Assembly (NCBI RefSeq): GCF_002099425.1
Contig: NW_018344160.1
Location: forward strand, 2,137,001 to 2,201,000
DNA from: Phascolarctos cinereus
Taxonomy: Eukaryota; Chordata; Mammalia; Diprotodontia; Phascolarctidae
Reading direction: 5' to 3'
DNA length: 64,000 bases
Shown: one piece after another, positions 24,090 through 34,294 of the stretch
Layout: each line of letters opens with the position of its first letter
Position numbering within the stretch: position 1 is the stretch's first letter
Notes under the pieces: model-generated
Databases searched by the model: none
What the model was told of the DNA's origin: nothing
The model's input: only the letters and a program-made list of their open reading frames with translations
Made by a program: the position numbers and the translations under genes

Positions 24090-24897
24090 TGTGAGAGTAC
24101 CCCCAAGGTTAATATATCTATTTTCTATGAGTTATCTTACCACCTGTATAAGCCTTTGTAGGTGGCTTACTCTGGACACAGAGTAAGCCTGTTTGCTGAA
24201 AGGAGCCAAAGTCTTGCTCGCTCCCAGATGCCTTTGCTGGTCTTCACTGGCTGACCTTGTTGAACTGTGCACCCCAAACTGGCCTAAACCAGCTTGTAGT
24301 CAACTGTTCCTGCAAAACATCTTGCTCCTGTGTCCCACCTGCTCCTGGGAAAGACTATCCATCCTTTTCCCCACCCCTTACCAAACCTCCCTCTTGTGGT
24401 TTTCAAGCATAAATTATCCCTGCTTCTCCACAGCTGTGAGTTCCTTTGTATTTTGTACTGAGGTGCCCTTGCACTAGAATCTGATTTTCCTCCTTTTTTT
24501 TCTTTTTCTTCGGCCAAAGACAAGGTTTATTAGAACATCTGCCTTATAGGTCAGACTCTTAAGGAATCTGAACATTAGTGAGCTATTAGCTAGAATGTAA
24601 GAATCTGAGCACTGGCTAGATTCTAAGAATCTTAGCACCTTAATGGAGACAAGATGGATCTTATATACAGAAAGGCTGTGAGAGAGATCTAGGAGTGGCC
24701 AAGTAGTCTGCAGGGACTGTGAGGTGATAGAATGCCAGGGACCTAGACCATGTGGCCAAGGCAGAATGGAGCCTAGCTAGGATTAAGGGTGGGAAGTGGC
24801 TGGGGATGTGATTTTCCTCCTAATAAAACTTTTCTATTTTCAACTCAACTTGGGCTTCTCCGAATTTTGAAAGGTGAGTTTCTACCTTTTGACAAGG
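24090..24897 (+). repeat. ERV1-like LTR (about 480 bp without its insertion)
   Basis: Starts TGTGAGAG directly after the polypurine tract and ends in a CA dinucleotide. An AATAAA signal lies about 70 bases before the end. It is interrupted by the retrocopy at 24494-24809. Confidence 0.6.
24494..24809 (-). mobile_element. Poly(A)-tailed retrocopy of an LTR-derived transcript
   Basis: Read on the minus strand it holds a TATA-like CTGTATATAAG segment, then about 190 bases, then AATAAACCTTGTCTTTGGCC, then an A-rich tail. It is flanked by a perfect 11-bp duplication, GATTTTCCTCC at 24483-24493 and 24810-24820. That combination (tail plus duplication) means L1-type insertion, while the promoter/poly(A)-signal spacing resembles U3-R of an LTR. 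Its source family is not identified. Confidence 0.6.
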
Positions 24898-25439
24898 GAT
24901 ACATAAAAATTTTCAATGTATAGTTCAGAAGTTACTAATATTTTCTCAGTCATCTTTTTCAGTATTAATATAGTCCATGTCTGGTTCCATGTCTTTGATA
25001 TATTTTCTTTTTCTAGTATCTTGTATATCAGTCCCTCAATGTCATTTCAATTCTGTTACCTCCAGCTTGGATTCTCATTTTTGCTCATTTTATTGTCATT
25101 TCAATTTTCTATTTAAGCACCTTTTGTAGTGTGATGTTATGGTTTAAGTATGGTGATTTCACTAAGATAATGAAGAAAAGTTTATTGAAATGCTTTTGTT
25201 TTTATTTTGCAGATCTTTTCCATTTTTCATCTATTTCCTATCTTCATGTCCATTGTCATTCTAGAACACCCTTGGGATGACTTTGTTTAGTTGGATATCT
25301 TACCAGGCTTTCACTAATCTTATTTTACCTTCCACTGCTTTTCTATACTTTATATATTTGGGGTATATGGTGTGTTCAGGGAGGACTAGCATCTCTGGTG
25401 TAAAGGTTTGCTAAGCCCTTTTCTGGGCTAGTAATCCAC
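24898..25439. other. Unassigned AT-rich sequence
   Basis: T-rich, with no repeat or coding signal recognised. Confidence 0.5.
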
Positions 25440-25830
25440 TTTTTGCATCCATCTGTCACTCAACTCTCATCTGTGGTTCCAAGAAACTGTAGCACAGGCA
25501 GCGGCCACAACCTGGTAAAACCTTCTCAGCAGCTGGGCTAAACCAGGTTGGGGGTAACTCATAGGCCTGAAACCTGAAGACTTCTTCCAGCCAAATGGGC
25601 AGAAGAATTTATTCCAATGGCTGCAGCAGGTACTTTGGAGCACTTAGGGCTTGGCCAGACGTCAAAGAAGACAAGGTCATCCACTGAATCCCAGGGTTTT
25701 GCCAGTCATTTTGACTTTTGTCTTGCCATTAGACTTTGATGATTTTGGAAGAAAGAGTGAGGCTGTAACTTTGTGTAACTCTGTATCACTTAAATCCAAT
25801 TCACTTGCAAGTCAAGACATTAGCAATTAT
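25440..25830 (-). repeat. RTE-associated marsupial interspersed repeat
   Basis: The segment near 25670-25820 is the inverse of the unit seen at 26240-26420 (TTAAATCCAATTCACTTGCA here against TGCAAGTCAATTGGATTTAA there). It is a diverged copy of the short repeat that shares its start with the RTE-like LINE at 27135. Boundaries to the left are approximate. Confidence 0.5.
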
Positions 25831-26239
25831 CCAATATTTCAATAATTTACTATGTCAGCATTTTATCATTTTACCATTTTACTTTCTTACTATTTTACCT
25901 ACCTTGAAATCCAGTGGGGACAGATGAGTGACAAAGCAGCAGATGCAGATACACTGGTAGCAGTAGTCACAACCCTGCACACAGGTGGCCTAGGCTATTG
26001 GATCATCTTCTCATGGGATTGAAGCCAAAGAGGGATTCAGTAGTCCCCTGGGGGTATGAGTAGCATTTTTTAAGGACCCCATAGCTCACCACTTGCAGAA
26101 GGAATAAGCCAGAAAACATGCCCTAAGAATTTTCTGCTTCACCTAGCCATAGCCTGCTTACTGAAGCAGGAAGGGATCCCACCCTGTGGTTAAAACACAC
26201 AAAAAAAATACAAAAAAAATTTTGTGAAGATGATTACAT
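25831..26239. other. Unassigned sequence
   Basis: Mixed composition, no family recognised. An A-rich stretch at 26200-26220 could be a tail. Confidence 0.4.
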
Positions 26240-26825
26240 TCACCATCAGTTGCTATTTGTGCTTCATTCTCAAAGAGAACTGTGACATCAGGAAAGAGAT
26301 GCCATGACATGCAAGTCAATTGGATTTAAGTGAAGGAGGGTGTAAAGAGTCACCAGGCTCACTTTCACCTCCAGAGCCATCTGGATCCAGTGGCCAGATC
26401 TAGATCAAGATAACTGAAGATAGACCAGGATGCAGTGGGGTCTTTAAGCTAAGGTCTTTAAGAGGTCTCAGTTTGACTGAGGCAAAGCCTATTCAATGAT
26501 TAAGGTTTAATAAGAAATGAGGCAAAGAGTGGCCTCTTTAAAAAAAATAGATCTGGGAGGAGAAGACCCTCAGGATATCTGGCCAAAACAGAATTGCTGT
26601 TTACATTCATTCTAAGCCAACCAGGTCCCAAATAATGCCAAAGTAAGATTTGTCCTGGGACCTACTATTGGCTAAGCAATGAGAGGTAGACTGATTTGGA
26701 GTCATAGTGATTTGGGGTAAAGGCTGTTCTTTAAGAGGAAAAAAAAAAGAAAAAAGTTCAGAGATTAAAAATTTACTTTCCCTTTTGGGAGAGGACCCAC
26801 AGGTAAGGGTTTGATACCCTATGGG
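26240..26825 (+). repeat. RTE-associated marsupial interspersed repeat
   Basis: Opens with TTGCTATTTGTGCTTCATTCT and GTGACATCAGGAAAG, which recur at 27145-27190 directly before the RTE-like LINE reading frame. It therefore shares the LINE's 5' region. It continues with TCTCAGTTTGACTGAGGCAA at 26467. It behaves like a short non-autonomous relative of the LINE. The end is placed at the microsatellite. Confidence 0.5.
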
Positions 26826-26831
26826 GACAGA

Positions 26832-27080
<249 letters not shown>

Positions 27081-27134
27081 TCTGTGTTGCCCAATTGGCC
27101 AGTTCAGTCTCCAGTGGGCAGTTTCTTTTCTACT

Positions 27135-29288
27135 GTCAGAAGCTGCTATTTGTTCTTCATTCTTGAAGATGACCATGACATCTGGAAAGTGATTCCATGA
27201 CTCACTTTCACCTCCTGAATCATACAATTATGTTCACCATCAGTACATGGAATGTGTGTACACTCATGGACAATATAAAATCCAGTAACAGATTTGAGAG
27301 AAAAACAGCTCTTGCAAGAGAACTCAGCAGATACCATATCCATATAGCAGCCTTGAGTGAATCAAAACTGGAAGATGAAGGTCAGCTTATGGAAGCTGGA
27401 GCTGGATACATGTTTTTCTGGAGTGGTTGTTGTGACGAGAAGCACTGTGAAGCTGGTATAGATTTAGCAATCAGATATACTCTTATCAGCAAGGTCCTGT
27501 GTCTCTCAAAAGGAGTGAATGTTCCAGTGCATTATTTGTGCTTGACCTATTGTAGAACCTTCTGAATTCACATGGGATGAATCAACCAGAACTGAACACA
27601 CCATATCCTGACTTCAACATGGTGATTCCTTTGGTCCCCTTTGAAAATGAATGAATGGGGAAGGTGTAGCCAAGATGGCAGAGTGAAAGCAGGGACTCCC
27701 CTGAGCTCTGCCCAAAATCTCTTCAAATACTCCTAAAAATGAGGTAGATTTCCAGCCCAAGACAAGCTGGAACATAGACAGGAAAGGCCTATTGCATGGC
27801 CTGAGAGATGAGCATCCAGTGCTCAGGACACAGCACAGACCTGCCTAAACAAACCTTGCAAGAACTTGCCACACCACCATCATCAGTGTGTATGTTTCCA
27901 CCATAATGAACCCTGATGAGGTCAAAGAAAAACTCTATAAAGACGCAGAGATATTCATCATCAATGTGGATTAAAGAAGACAAGCTGGTAATTCTGGGTA
28001 ATTTAGGTACAAACTATCAGACATGGCAGGAAATCCTTAGGAGGAAACAGCAACAACAGTCACTTACTACTGAAGATCTGTATATCCATGACCTTCTCAT
28101 CACCAACACTATCTTCTGCTTACCTATATGCAACAAAATCATGGATGCATCTTGGATGCACCCTCACTGCAAGCACTGGCATTTAATAGACTATGTCATT
28201 ATAAAGAAAAGAGAGAGACAGGATTTAAGAATAATGACAATGATGTGTGGCACAAAGTGCTGGACTGATCAGAGATTCATCTTCTCTGACTAAAATATTC
28301 ACATTCAGCAGAAGCAGTGGCTTCAGGGCAAAATGATTGTCAGGGGACTCAACTATAGATGAGAGTGTTTCTCTGTAGGCAAACAGTTCATTGCTTGAGG
28401 GAAAGCTGAGTCAGCACACAGCAACACTGGAGCAGAAAAGAAGCAGGCAGCTTCCAGAAAACTCATCTGGGCCAGAACACTCACAAATGTCAGGACTGGT
28501 TTGATGAAAGTGATGGGGAAATTCAGAAGATACCAAATGAGAAATGAGAACTCCATAGGGTTTACCAGCAGGATAGTCTCCAAGAAGGAAGCATTTAACT
28601 CCATCAAAAACAAAGTGCAAGTGAAGCTTAGAGAGTACAGTATTCTAGGTTCAGTAGGAAGGCAAATAAGATTCAATATTATGCCAACAGCAATCATCCA
28701 AAGTACCTCTATGATTCCCTAAAGATCATTTATGGGCTAAAGATTTCTGGTGCATCACAACTACTCAGCACTGGTGGAGCCACATTGATTAGTTAAAAGG
28801 ATATTATCCTGGACAGATGGGCTGAATACTTCCAGAGATCTTAAAGGATGCCTCCATTGTCCATCTCTATAAAGGAAAAAGAAATAGGTTGTCCATGTCA
28901 ATCATAGGGAGCTCTCTCTTTTAGTCATTGCTGGCAAGATTCTTGTCAAGAGTCCTTCTTAATTGGCTGACCCTTCACCTAGAGGATGGTCATCTGCCCA
29001 AGAGTCAGTATAGCTTCAAGTAGGGTTAAGGAATGATCGATACTGTGTTTGCTGCTTGGTAAGTCTAGGGAAAATGCCAGAAGTAGAACAGAATTTCAGG
29101 AGCACAAAGGAGCACAAAGCTGTCCAAATCCAGAGACATCTCCATCCCAAATGTTCCAATGGATTATTTGTGCCTGACCTATTGTAGAACCTTCTGAATT
29201 CACATGGGATGAATCAACCAGAACTGAACACACCATATCCTGACTTCAACATGGTGATTCCTTTGGTCCCCTTTGAAAATGAATGAAT
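27135..29288 (+). mobile_element. RTE-like LINE: endonuclease, RT remnant and 3' end
   Basis: The endonuclease opens at 27215 with ISTWNVCTLMDN and continues through AALSESKLEDEGQLMEAGAG and FFWSG. After an inserted duplication it resumes at 27870 (IMNPDEVKEKLYKDAE, then VILGNLGTNYQTW, ITNTIFCLPICNK, WMHPHCKHWHLIDYVI and CWTDQRFIFSD). This is the DNase-I-like endonuclease known from CFDP2-like LINE proteins. Linker and RT traces follow (28480-29070), and 29100-29288 is the 3' end. Multiple stops and a missing RT core show it is dead. The clade name is from memory and is the least certain part. Confidence 0.75.
27518..27856 (+). repeat. Copy 1 of a 339-bp direct duplication (RTE 3' end + L1 5' end)
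   Basis: Aligns without gaps to 29150-29488, with 8 differences by eye (about 97.6% identity). It consists of the last 139 bp of the RTE-like LINE plus the first 200 bp of an L1 5'UTR, placed in the middle of the LINE's endonuclease. It is evidently the derived copy, since the other sits in natural context on both sides. Confidence 0.95.
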
Positions 29289-29488
29289 GGGGAAGGTGTA
29301 GCCAAGATGGCAGAGTGAAAGCAGGGACTCCCCTGAGCTCTGCCCAAAATCTCTTCAAATACTCCTAAAAATGAGGTAGATTTCCAGCCCAAGACAAGCT
29401 GGAACGTAGACAGGAAAGGCCTATTGTATGTCCTGAGAGAGGAGCATCCAGTGCTCAGGACACAGCACAGACCTGCCTAAGCAAACCT
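29150..29488 (+). repeat. Copy 2 (source) of the 339-bp direct duplication
   Basis: Here the segment spans the junction between the 3' end of the RTE-like LINE and the L1 that starts at 29289, both continuing normally outside it. Confidence 0.95.
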
Positions 29489-29735
29489 GGAGAAGGCCTC
29501 CGGGACTGTATAACCAGGAGAAAATTTAGAAGGACAGTAGGAGGGGTCTGTTGCAAACAGGTGAGAGAGAAGTTCAGTCCAATGCAGGGCTGCAGGGGGT
29601 GCCAACACAACCCTAGCACCAGCAAACCAGGAACAGACCTTGAGAGTGACTGAATCACCGGTAGTAGTGGTGGCAGTGCCTGCTCCTGGAGATATTAGCC
29701 TACAGACCGAATGTTTGAAAGTCACTTATTTTGAC
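29289..29735 (+). mobile_element. L1 5'UTR fragment
   Basis: Starts GGGGAAGGTGTAGCCAAGATGG, the L1 5' terminus, directly after the RTE-like 3' end. It runs through 5'UTR sequence (GAGAGAGAAGTTCAGTCC, then AAACCAGGAACAGACC) and stops at a second L1 5' end. Either it is 3'-truncated or the next L1 inserted into it. Confidence 0.7.
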
Positions 29736-30094
29736 TTACTGAAGCCAAGATGGTAAAGTAAGCAGTAAGTCAGTCTCACTCTCCCTTACTGCCCTTGAAA
29801 AACCCAGAGAATATTGCCCCAGGAAAAATCCTGAAATAGTAGAGTCAGCTGAAAGAATAGACACAGCAGTCTTTTAGCTCATGAGGCTAGGGGGATTAAC
29901 GGGACAGATCCATCTTGCTGTGGCTGAAGGGAATCAGTACAGGAAAGGAGGTGTCCCAGCAAGCCAGTGGCAAGCCCCACCTCAGAAAACCACTAACCAG
30001 ACCCCTAGCCCCCAGCACAATAAGCCTGGGACAGTGCCCCCTGTGCCTCAGAAGCAGAGATCAACTTTAAAAGCCATTAAACAGGCAAAAAAAC

Positions 30095-31000
30095 ATGAGA
30101 AAAAGCAACATAAAAAAAAAAACAATGACCCTGGAGAAGTGTCTTGGTGACAGGGAAGATCAAAACACAAATTCAGGAGAGGATAACATCTGAAACCTCA
30201 GAGGAGAATATGAACTGTTCTCAAGTCCAAAAAGCCTTCTTGGAAGAGCTCAAGAAGGATTTTAAAAATCAAATAAGGGAGGTAGAAAAAAATTTGAACA
30301 ATTTATTTAAAAATACATTTGACAAAATGAAAAAAGGTCAGTGAAGAAAACGAATCCCTAAAAAGTAAAATGGGAAAAATGGAAAAGGGGATACGCAAGC
30401 CAACTGAAGAAAACAATTCATTAAACATTAGAATTGGGCAACTGGAAGCTAATGACTCTACAAGACATCAAGAATCAGTAAAACAAAATCAAAAGAATGA
30501 AAAAAATGAAGAAAGTGTAAAATAATTCATCAGAAAACAACTTACCTGGAAAATAGATCCAGGAGAGATCAGGTCTACCTGAAAGCTATGATGAAAAAAA
30601 GAGCCTGGAAAGCATCTTTCAGGAGATCATCAAGGAAAACTGGCCATGAGGTCTTAAAACCAGAAGGTGAAATGATCATTGAAATAATCCAATGATCATC
30701 TCCTAAAAGACATCCCAAATTGAAAATACCAAGGAATATTGTAGCCAAATTCCAGACTTAGCAGGTCAAAGTGAAAATCCTGCAAGCAGCTGGGAAGAAA
30801 CAATTGAAATATCATGGAACCAACATGAGGATCATGCAAGACCTTGCAGCTTCTACATTAAAATATTGGAGGACTTGGAATATGATATTCCATAAGGCAA
30901 AGGAGCTTGGATTACAACCAAGGATCAACTACTCAGTAAAACTGAGAGTAATCTTTCAGGGGAGGAGATGGATGAAATAAAATAGGGGACTTCTAGACTT
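30095..31000 (+). pseudogene. L1 ORF1 remnant
   Basis: The ATG at 30095 opens a lysine-rich leader (MRKSNI). Frames 30144-30344 encode EELKKDFKNQIREVEKNLN, the coiled-coil part. Frames around 30771-30980 encode the C-terminal domain (KQLKYHGTNMRIMQDLAAST, then NMIFHKAKELGLQPRINYS). Frameshifts separate these pieces. Confidence 0.75.
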
Positions 31001-31654
31001 TCTTGATGAAAAGACTAGATCTCAATGGAAAATTTGATCTTCAAATACAAGACTCAAGAGAGGCATAAAAAGGTAAATCGGAAAGGGAAAAAAAAACATG
31101 TTATTCAATAAGGGTAAACTGTTTACATTCCTAGATGGGAAGATGATACTTATAAATCTTGAGAACTGTATCTTAATTATAACATTTAGAATGGATATAT
31201 ATAAACAGAGAGGGCAGGTTTAAGTTGACTTTGATGTGACAATAAAAAACCTAATGAAGTGGTGAAAAGGAATTGTAATGGCAAAAGAGGAAAGGAGGAG
31301 ACAGGAAAGGCACAGAGACATATTACAGTAGACGGAAAGAAGGGAGGTGATGAGCATTGTTTGAACTTACCCTCGTCCAATTTGGCTCAAGGAGGGAATA
31401 ACATACTCAGATATAGAAATCTAACTCACCTTATAGGGAGTAAGTAGGGAAAAGGGAAAAGAAAAGGGAGGGGGCTTAGAGAAGGAAGGTCAGATTGAGG
31501 GAGGTGGTGGCCAAAAGTAAAACTCTAGTGAAGAGGGAAAGGGAGAAAAGGAGAAAGACAAGCATAAATGGGGAAGAAGGTAATAGGACGGGGAGAAAGA
31601 TAGCAATCATACCTTAGTAATAGTAATAGACATATCATAGTAATCAAATACACA

Positions 31655-32725
31655 TGTAGTAATCATAACTGTAAATATGAATGGAATGAATTCTCCTATA
31701 AAATAGAAGCAGATAGCAGAATGGATTAAAAACCATAATCCTACAATGGGTTGTTTATAAGAAACACATCTGAAACAAAGGGATACACACAGGATAAAGG
31801 TATAAGGCTAGTGTAGAATATATTGTGCTTCAGCTGAAATTAAAAACAAAAAGTAAGGGTTGCAATCCTGATCTCAGACCAAGAAAAAGCAAGAATATAT
31901 ATTTTTTTAAATAGATAAGGAAGGAAACTACATACTACTAAAAGGCAATATAGACAATGAAGTAATATCATTAATAAACATATATATAGTAAGTGATATA
32001 GCATCCAGATTCTTAGAGGAGAAGTTCAGAGAGTTACAGGAAGAAATTAATAGCAAAACTATACTAGTGGAGAACCTCAACATCTCTCTGTCTGAACTAG
32101 ATAAATATAAACACACAATAAGCAAGAAAGAAGTTAAGGAGGTGAATAGGATTTTACAAAAAATAGGTATGGTTGACCCCTAGACAAAACTGAATGGGGC
32201 TAGAAAGGAGCATACTTTTTTCTTGGTGACACATGGCACATACAAAAAAATTTACCATGTACTAGGGCATAAAAAACTCACAATCCAATGCAGAAAGGCA
32301 GAAAATCTAAATGCATCCTTTTCAGATCATGATGCAATAAAAATTATATGTAATGAAGGATCATGGAAAGACAGACTAAAAAGTAATTGGAAACTAAATA
32401 ATCTTATCCTAAAGCATGAGTGGGTCAAACAACAAACTATAGAAGCTATTAATAACTTCATCCAAGAGAATGACAATAATGAAACAACATACCAAAACTT
32501 ACAGGATGCAGTGAAAGTAATTTTTAGGGGAAATTTCATGTCTCTAAATGCTTACATGAATAAAATAGAGAAAGAGGAGTTCAACGAATTGTGCATGCCA
32601 CTAAAACAAAAACTAGAAAAAGAACAAATTAAAAATCCCCAATTAAATACCAAATTAGAGATACTGAAAACCAAAGGAGAGATTTATAAAATTGAAATTA
32701 AGAAAATGAATGAACAACAATATTT
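31655..32725 (+). pseudogene. L1 ORF2 endonuclease remnant
   Basis: Endonuclease starts near 31658. The run 32223-32720 is open and encodes VTHGTYKKIYHVLGHKK, then SDHDAIKI (the SDH catalytic region of the APE-like endonuclease), then the helical linker rich in lysine and glutamate up to KKMNEQQ. Upstream parts carry stops (for example after MVDP near 32180). No RT follows. Confidence 0.75.
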
Positions 32726-33329
32726 TACAAATGATAACACTACTAATAATTGCCCACTATCCTTCTACATGAGATTTTGTAGATGTGTTTATTGCCTAAC
32801 TTACTTTTGGCTTTTAGCAACCACTTCTCTCGATTTGGAAAATACGTCAAATGTCTGCTGACTTTCTTGGATTATCTGGCCTCCTGGTTGTGGCAATAAT
32901 AAAGCTTTTGGATGAAATTATTATAGTTAGTGCTAATGCTGTTACAGTTGTCCATTTGACATTGTTTGAACGAATCAAGATTAAATCTTTTCAACTATAC
33001 ACCATACCTTTTTTTTCTCATTTTAACATTTTCCTTTTTAAATAAAATTGGATCTTGACCCTGATAAATTAGTGGTCTGATTTTCACAGACAGCTGACTC
33101 AGAGGAAATTGCTCATCAATAAAAAATATGAAGACATATATGAAAAAGAAGAGTTCAAGAGATAGAAGTGAGAGAGGCCAAAGTCTAGTACATTCCATAA
33201 AAAACTTTATGCCTCTGTAGCACAAATAACTTATTTTTTTTTTAAATGGTAACAAATGGACATGACAAGCATCAAGTACCATCACTATACACCAAACTGG
33301 TATCAAAATATTCTCAAACCCAGCCTGTA
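32726..33329. other. Unassigned sequence
   Basis: AT-rich with no recognisable repeat. Open frames that run into it from the L1 lose L1 similarity at about 32725. Confidence 0.5.
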
Positions 33330-33668
33330 CATACAGATCTCATTTTATTTTCTACAAACTCAACTTTTCATCAAACTTTGGTCAACTACAATAATTTTCT
33401 AATTTCCTATGTTCACAACTTTGTTGTGGTCTTCAACTTTTAAATTTCCCTTATCCCACACAGCTAATTAATTACCAAATCTTGTAATTTCTACCTCCAC
33501 AACATCTCTTGAATGTGATCTCTTCTGTTTTCACATAATTTAATTCAAGCCTTCATTAAATATCACCTATACTATTGCAATGGCCTTCTAATTGGCCTGC
33601 CTGCTTCATTTTTCTCAACACTCCAAACAATCTTCCATATAACTACAGAACTGATTTTCTCAAGAAAT
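33330..33668 (+). mobile_element. L2-clade LINE, short ORF2 fragment
   Basis: CTACCTCCACAACATCTC, then CTATTGCAATGGCCTTC and TTGGCCTGCCTGCTTC match the L2 region between the RT and the 3' end. It is interrupted at about 33668 by an L1 3' end. Confidence 0.65.
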
Positions 33669-34290
33669 TTTACTTGTACCCTTTGACCTAGTAATGCCAC
33701 TATTATGTCTGTTTCCCAAGGTGATTGAAAAAAAGTAAAAGAATCTTTGTGTTCTAAAATTTGTATCAGAGGTCTCTTTGTGATGGTAAAGAATTGGAAA
33801 TTGAGTGGATGCCCATCAATTGTGGAACAATTAAACAAATTGTGGAATATGCTTGTGATGGAATATTACTGTATTGTAAGAGGAGATGAGCTGATTGAGT
33901 TTAGAAAAACATGAAAAGACTTACATGAAATAATAAAAAGTGAAATGAGCAGAACTAAGAGAAAATTATATATAGTAACAACAACATTGCTTGAAGAACA
34001 ACTGTGAGTGTCTAAGTTATTCTGAGTATTATAAAGAATCAAATTAACTATGAAGGACCCATGAAAGAAGATGCTATTCACCTTTAGAGAAAGTACTGAG
34101 AAACAGAAGTATGTAGAGTATGGTTTTACATATATATGTACTTTTGTGTACATATATGTATATATGTATATACACATATGCATAGATACATATGTGTGTA
34201 TATCGGCCTTCTCCAGTGAAGGGAAGGGAGGGAGGGAGAGAGTTTAGAGCTTAAAATGTAAAACAAAAAAAAAGTTAAAAAAAATTGAAG
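33669..34290 (+). mobile_element. 5'-truncated L1 3' end (second L1 3'UTR subfamily)
   Basis: The ORF2 C-terminus (33670-33990; ATGCCCATCAATTGTGG) is followed by a 3'UTR with ATATATGTAC-rich simple repeat and the terminal segment AGAGCTTAAAATGTAAAAC. The same 3'UTR type occurs at 39436-39800. It is inserted in an L2 fragment. Confidence 0.75.
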
Positions 34291-34294
34291 AGAT

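Larger units (their letters stand above)
23826..24897 (+). mobile_element. 3' end of a gammaretrovirus-like ERV: internal remnant and 3' LTR
   Basis: A polypurine tract reading AAAAAGGTGGAA ends at 24089 and is followed by TGTGAGAGTACCCCC, which matches the PPT and LTR-start layout of gammaretroviruses (ERV1 class). The LTR runs from 24090 to about 24897, including an inner insertion. It has a CAGCTGTGAG-containing U3/R region, a polyadenylation signal in TAATAAAACTTTTC at 24821, and a U5 end near TTTTGACA. The left part (23826-24089) is a short internal remnant. It is a broken fossil with no matching 5' LTR in view. The exact right end is uncertain. Confidence 0.65.
29736..32725 (+). mobile_element. 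L1 5' half: 5'UTR, ORF1, spacer and ORF2 endonuclease
   Basis: A second L1 start (GAAGCCAAGATGGTAAAGTAA) lies at about 29736 and belongs to the 5'UTR subfamily seen at 50165. 5'UTR runs to about 30094, ORF1 about 30095-31000, the purine-rich spacer to about 31650 and ORF2 from about 31655. The element stops within ORF2 at about 32725, so the RT and the 3' end are missing. Because retrotransposition copies from the 3' end, a 3'-less copy implies a later deletion or rearrangement. Confidence 0.8.

Noticed and set aside
27197-28293. Host endonuclease-like gene (CFDP2-like)
   Set aside because: The similarity to such proteins is real, but they share a LINE endonuclease domain. Here it is followed by RT traces and a LINE 3' end and is full of stops.
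32223-32861. 212-codon open frame as a possible host gene
   Set aside because: The first about 165 codons are L1 ORF2 endonuclease and linker (SDHDAIKI); the rest is read-through into flanking DNA.
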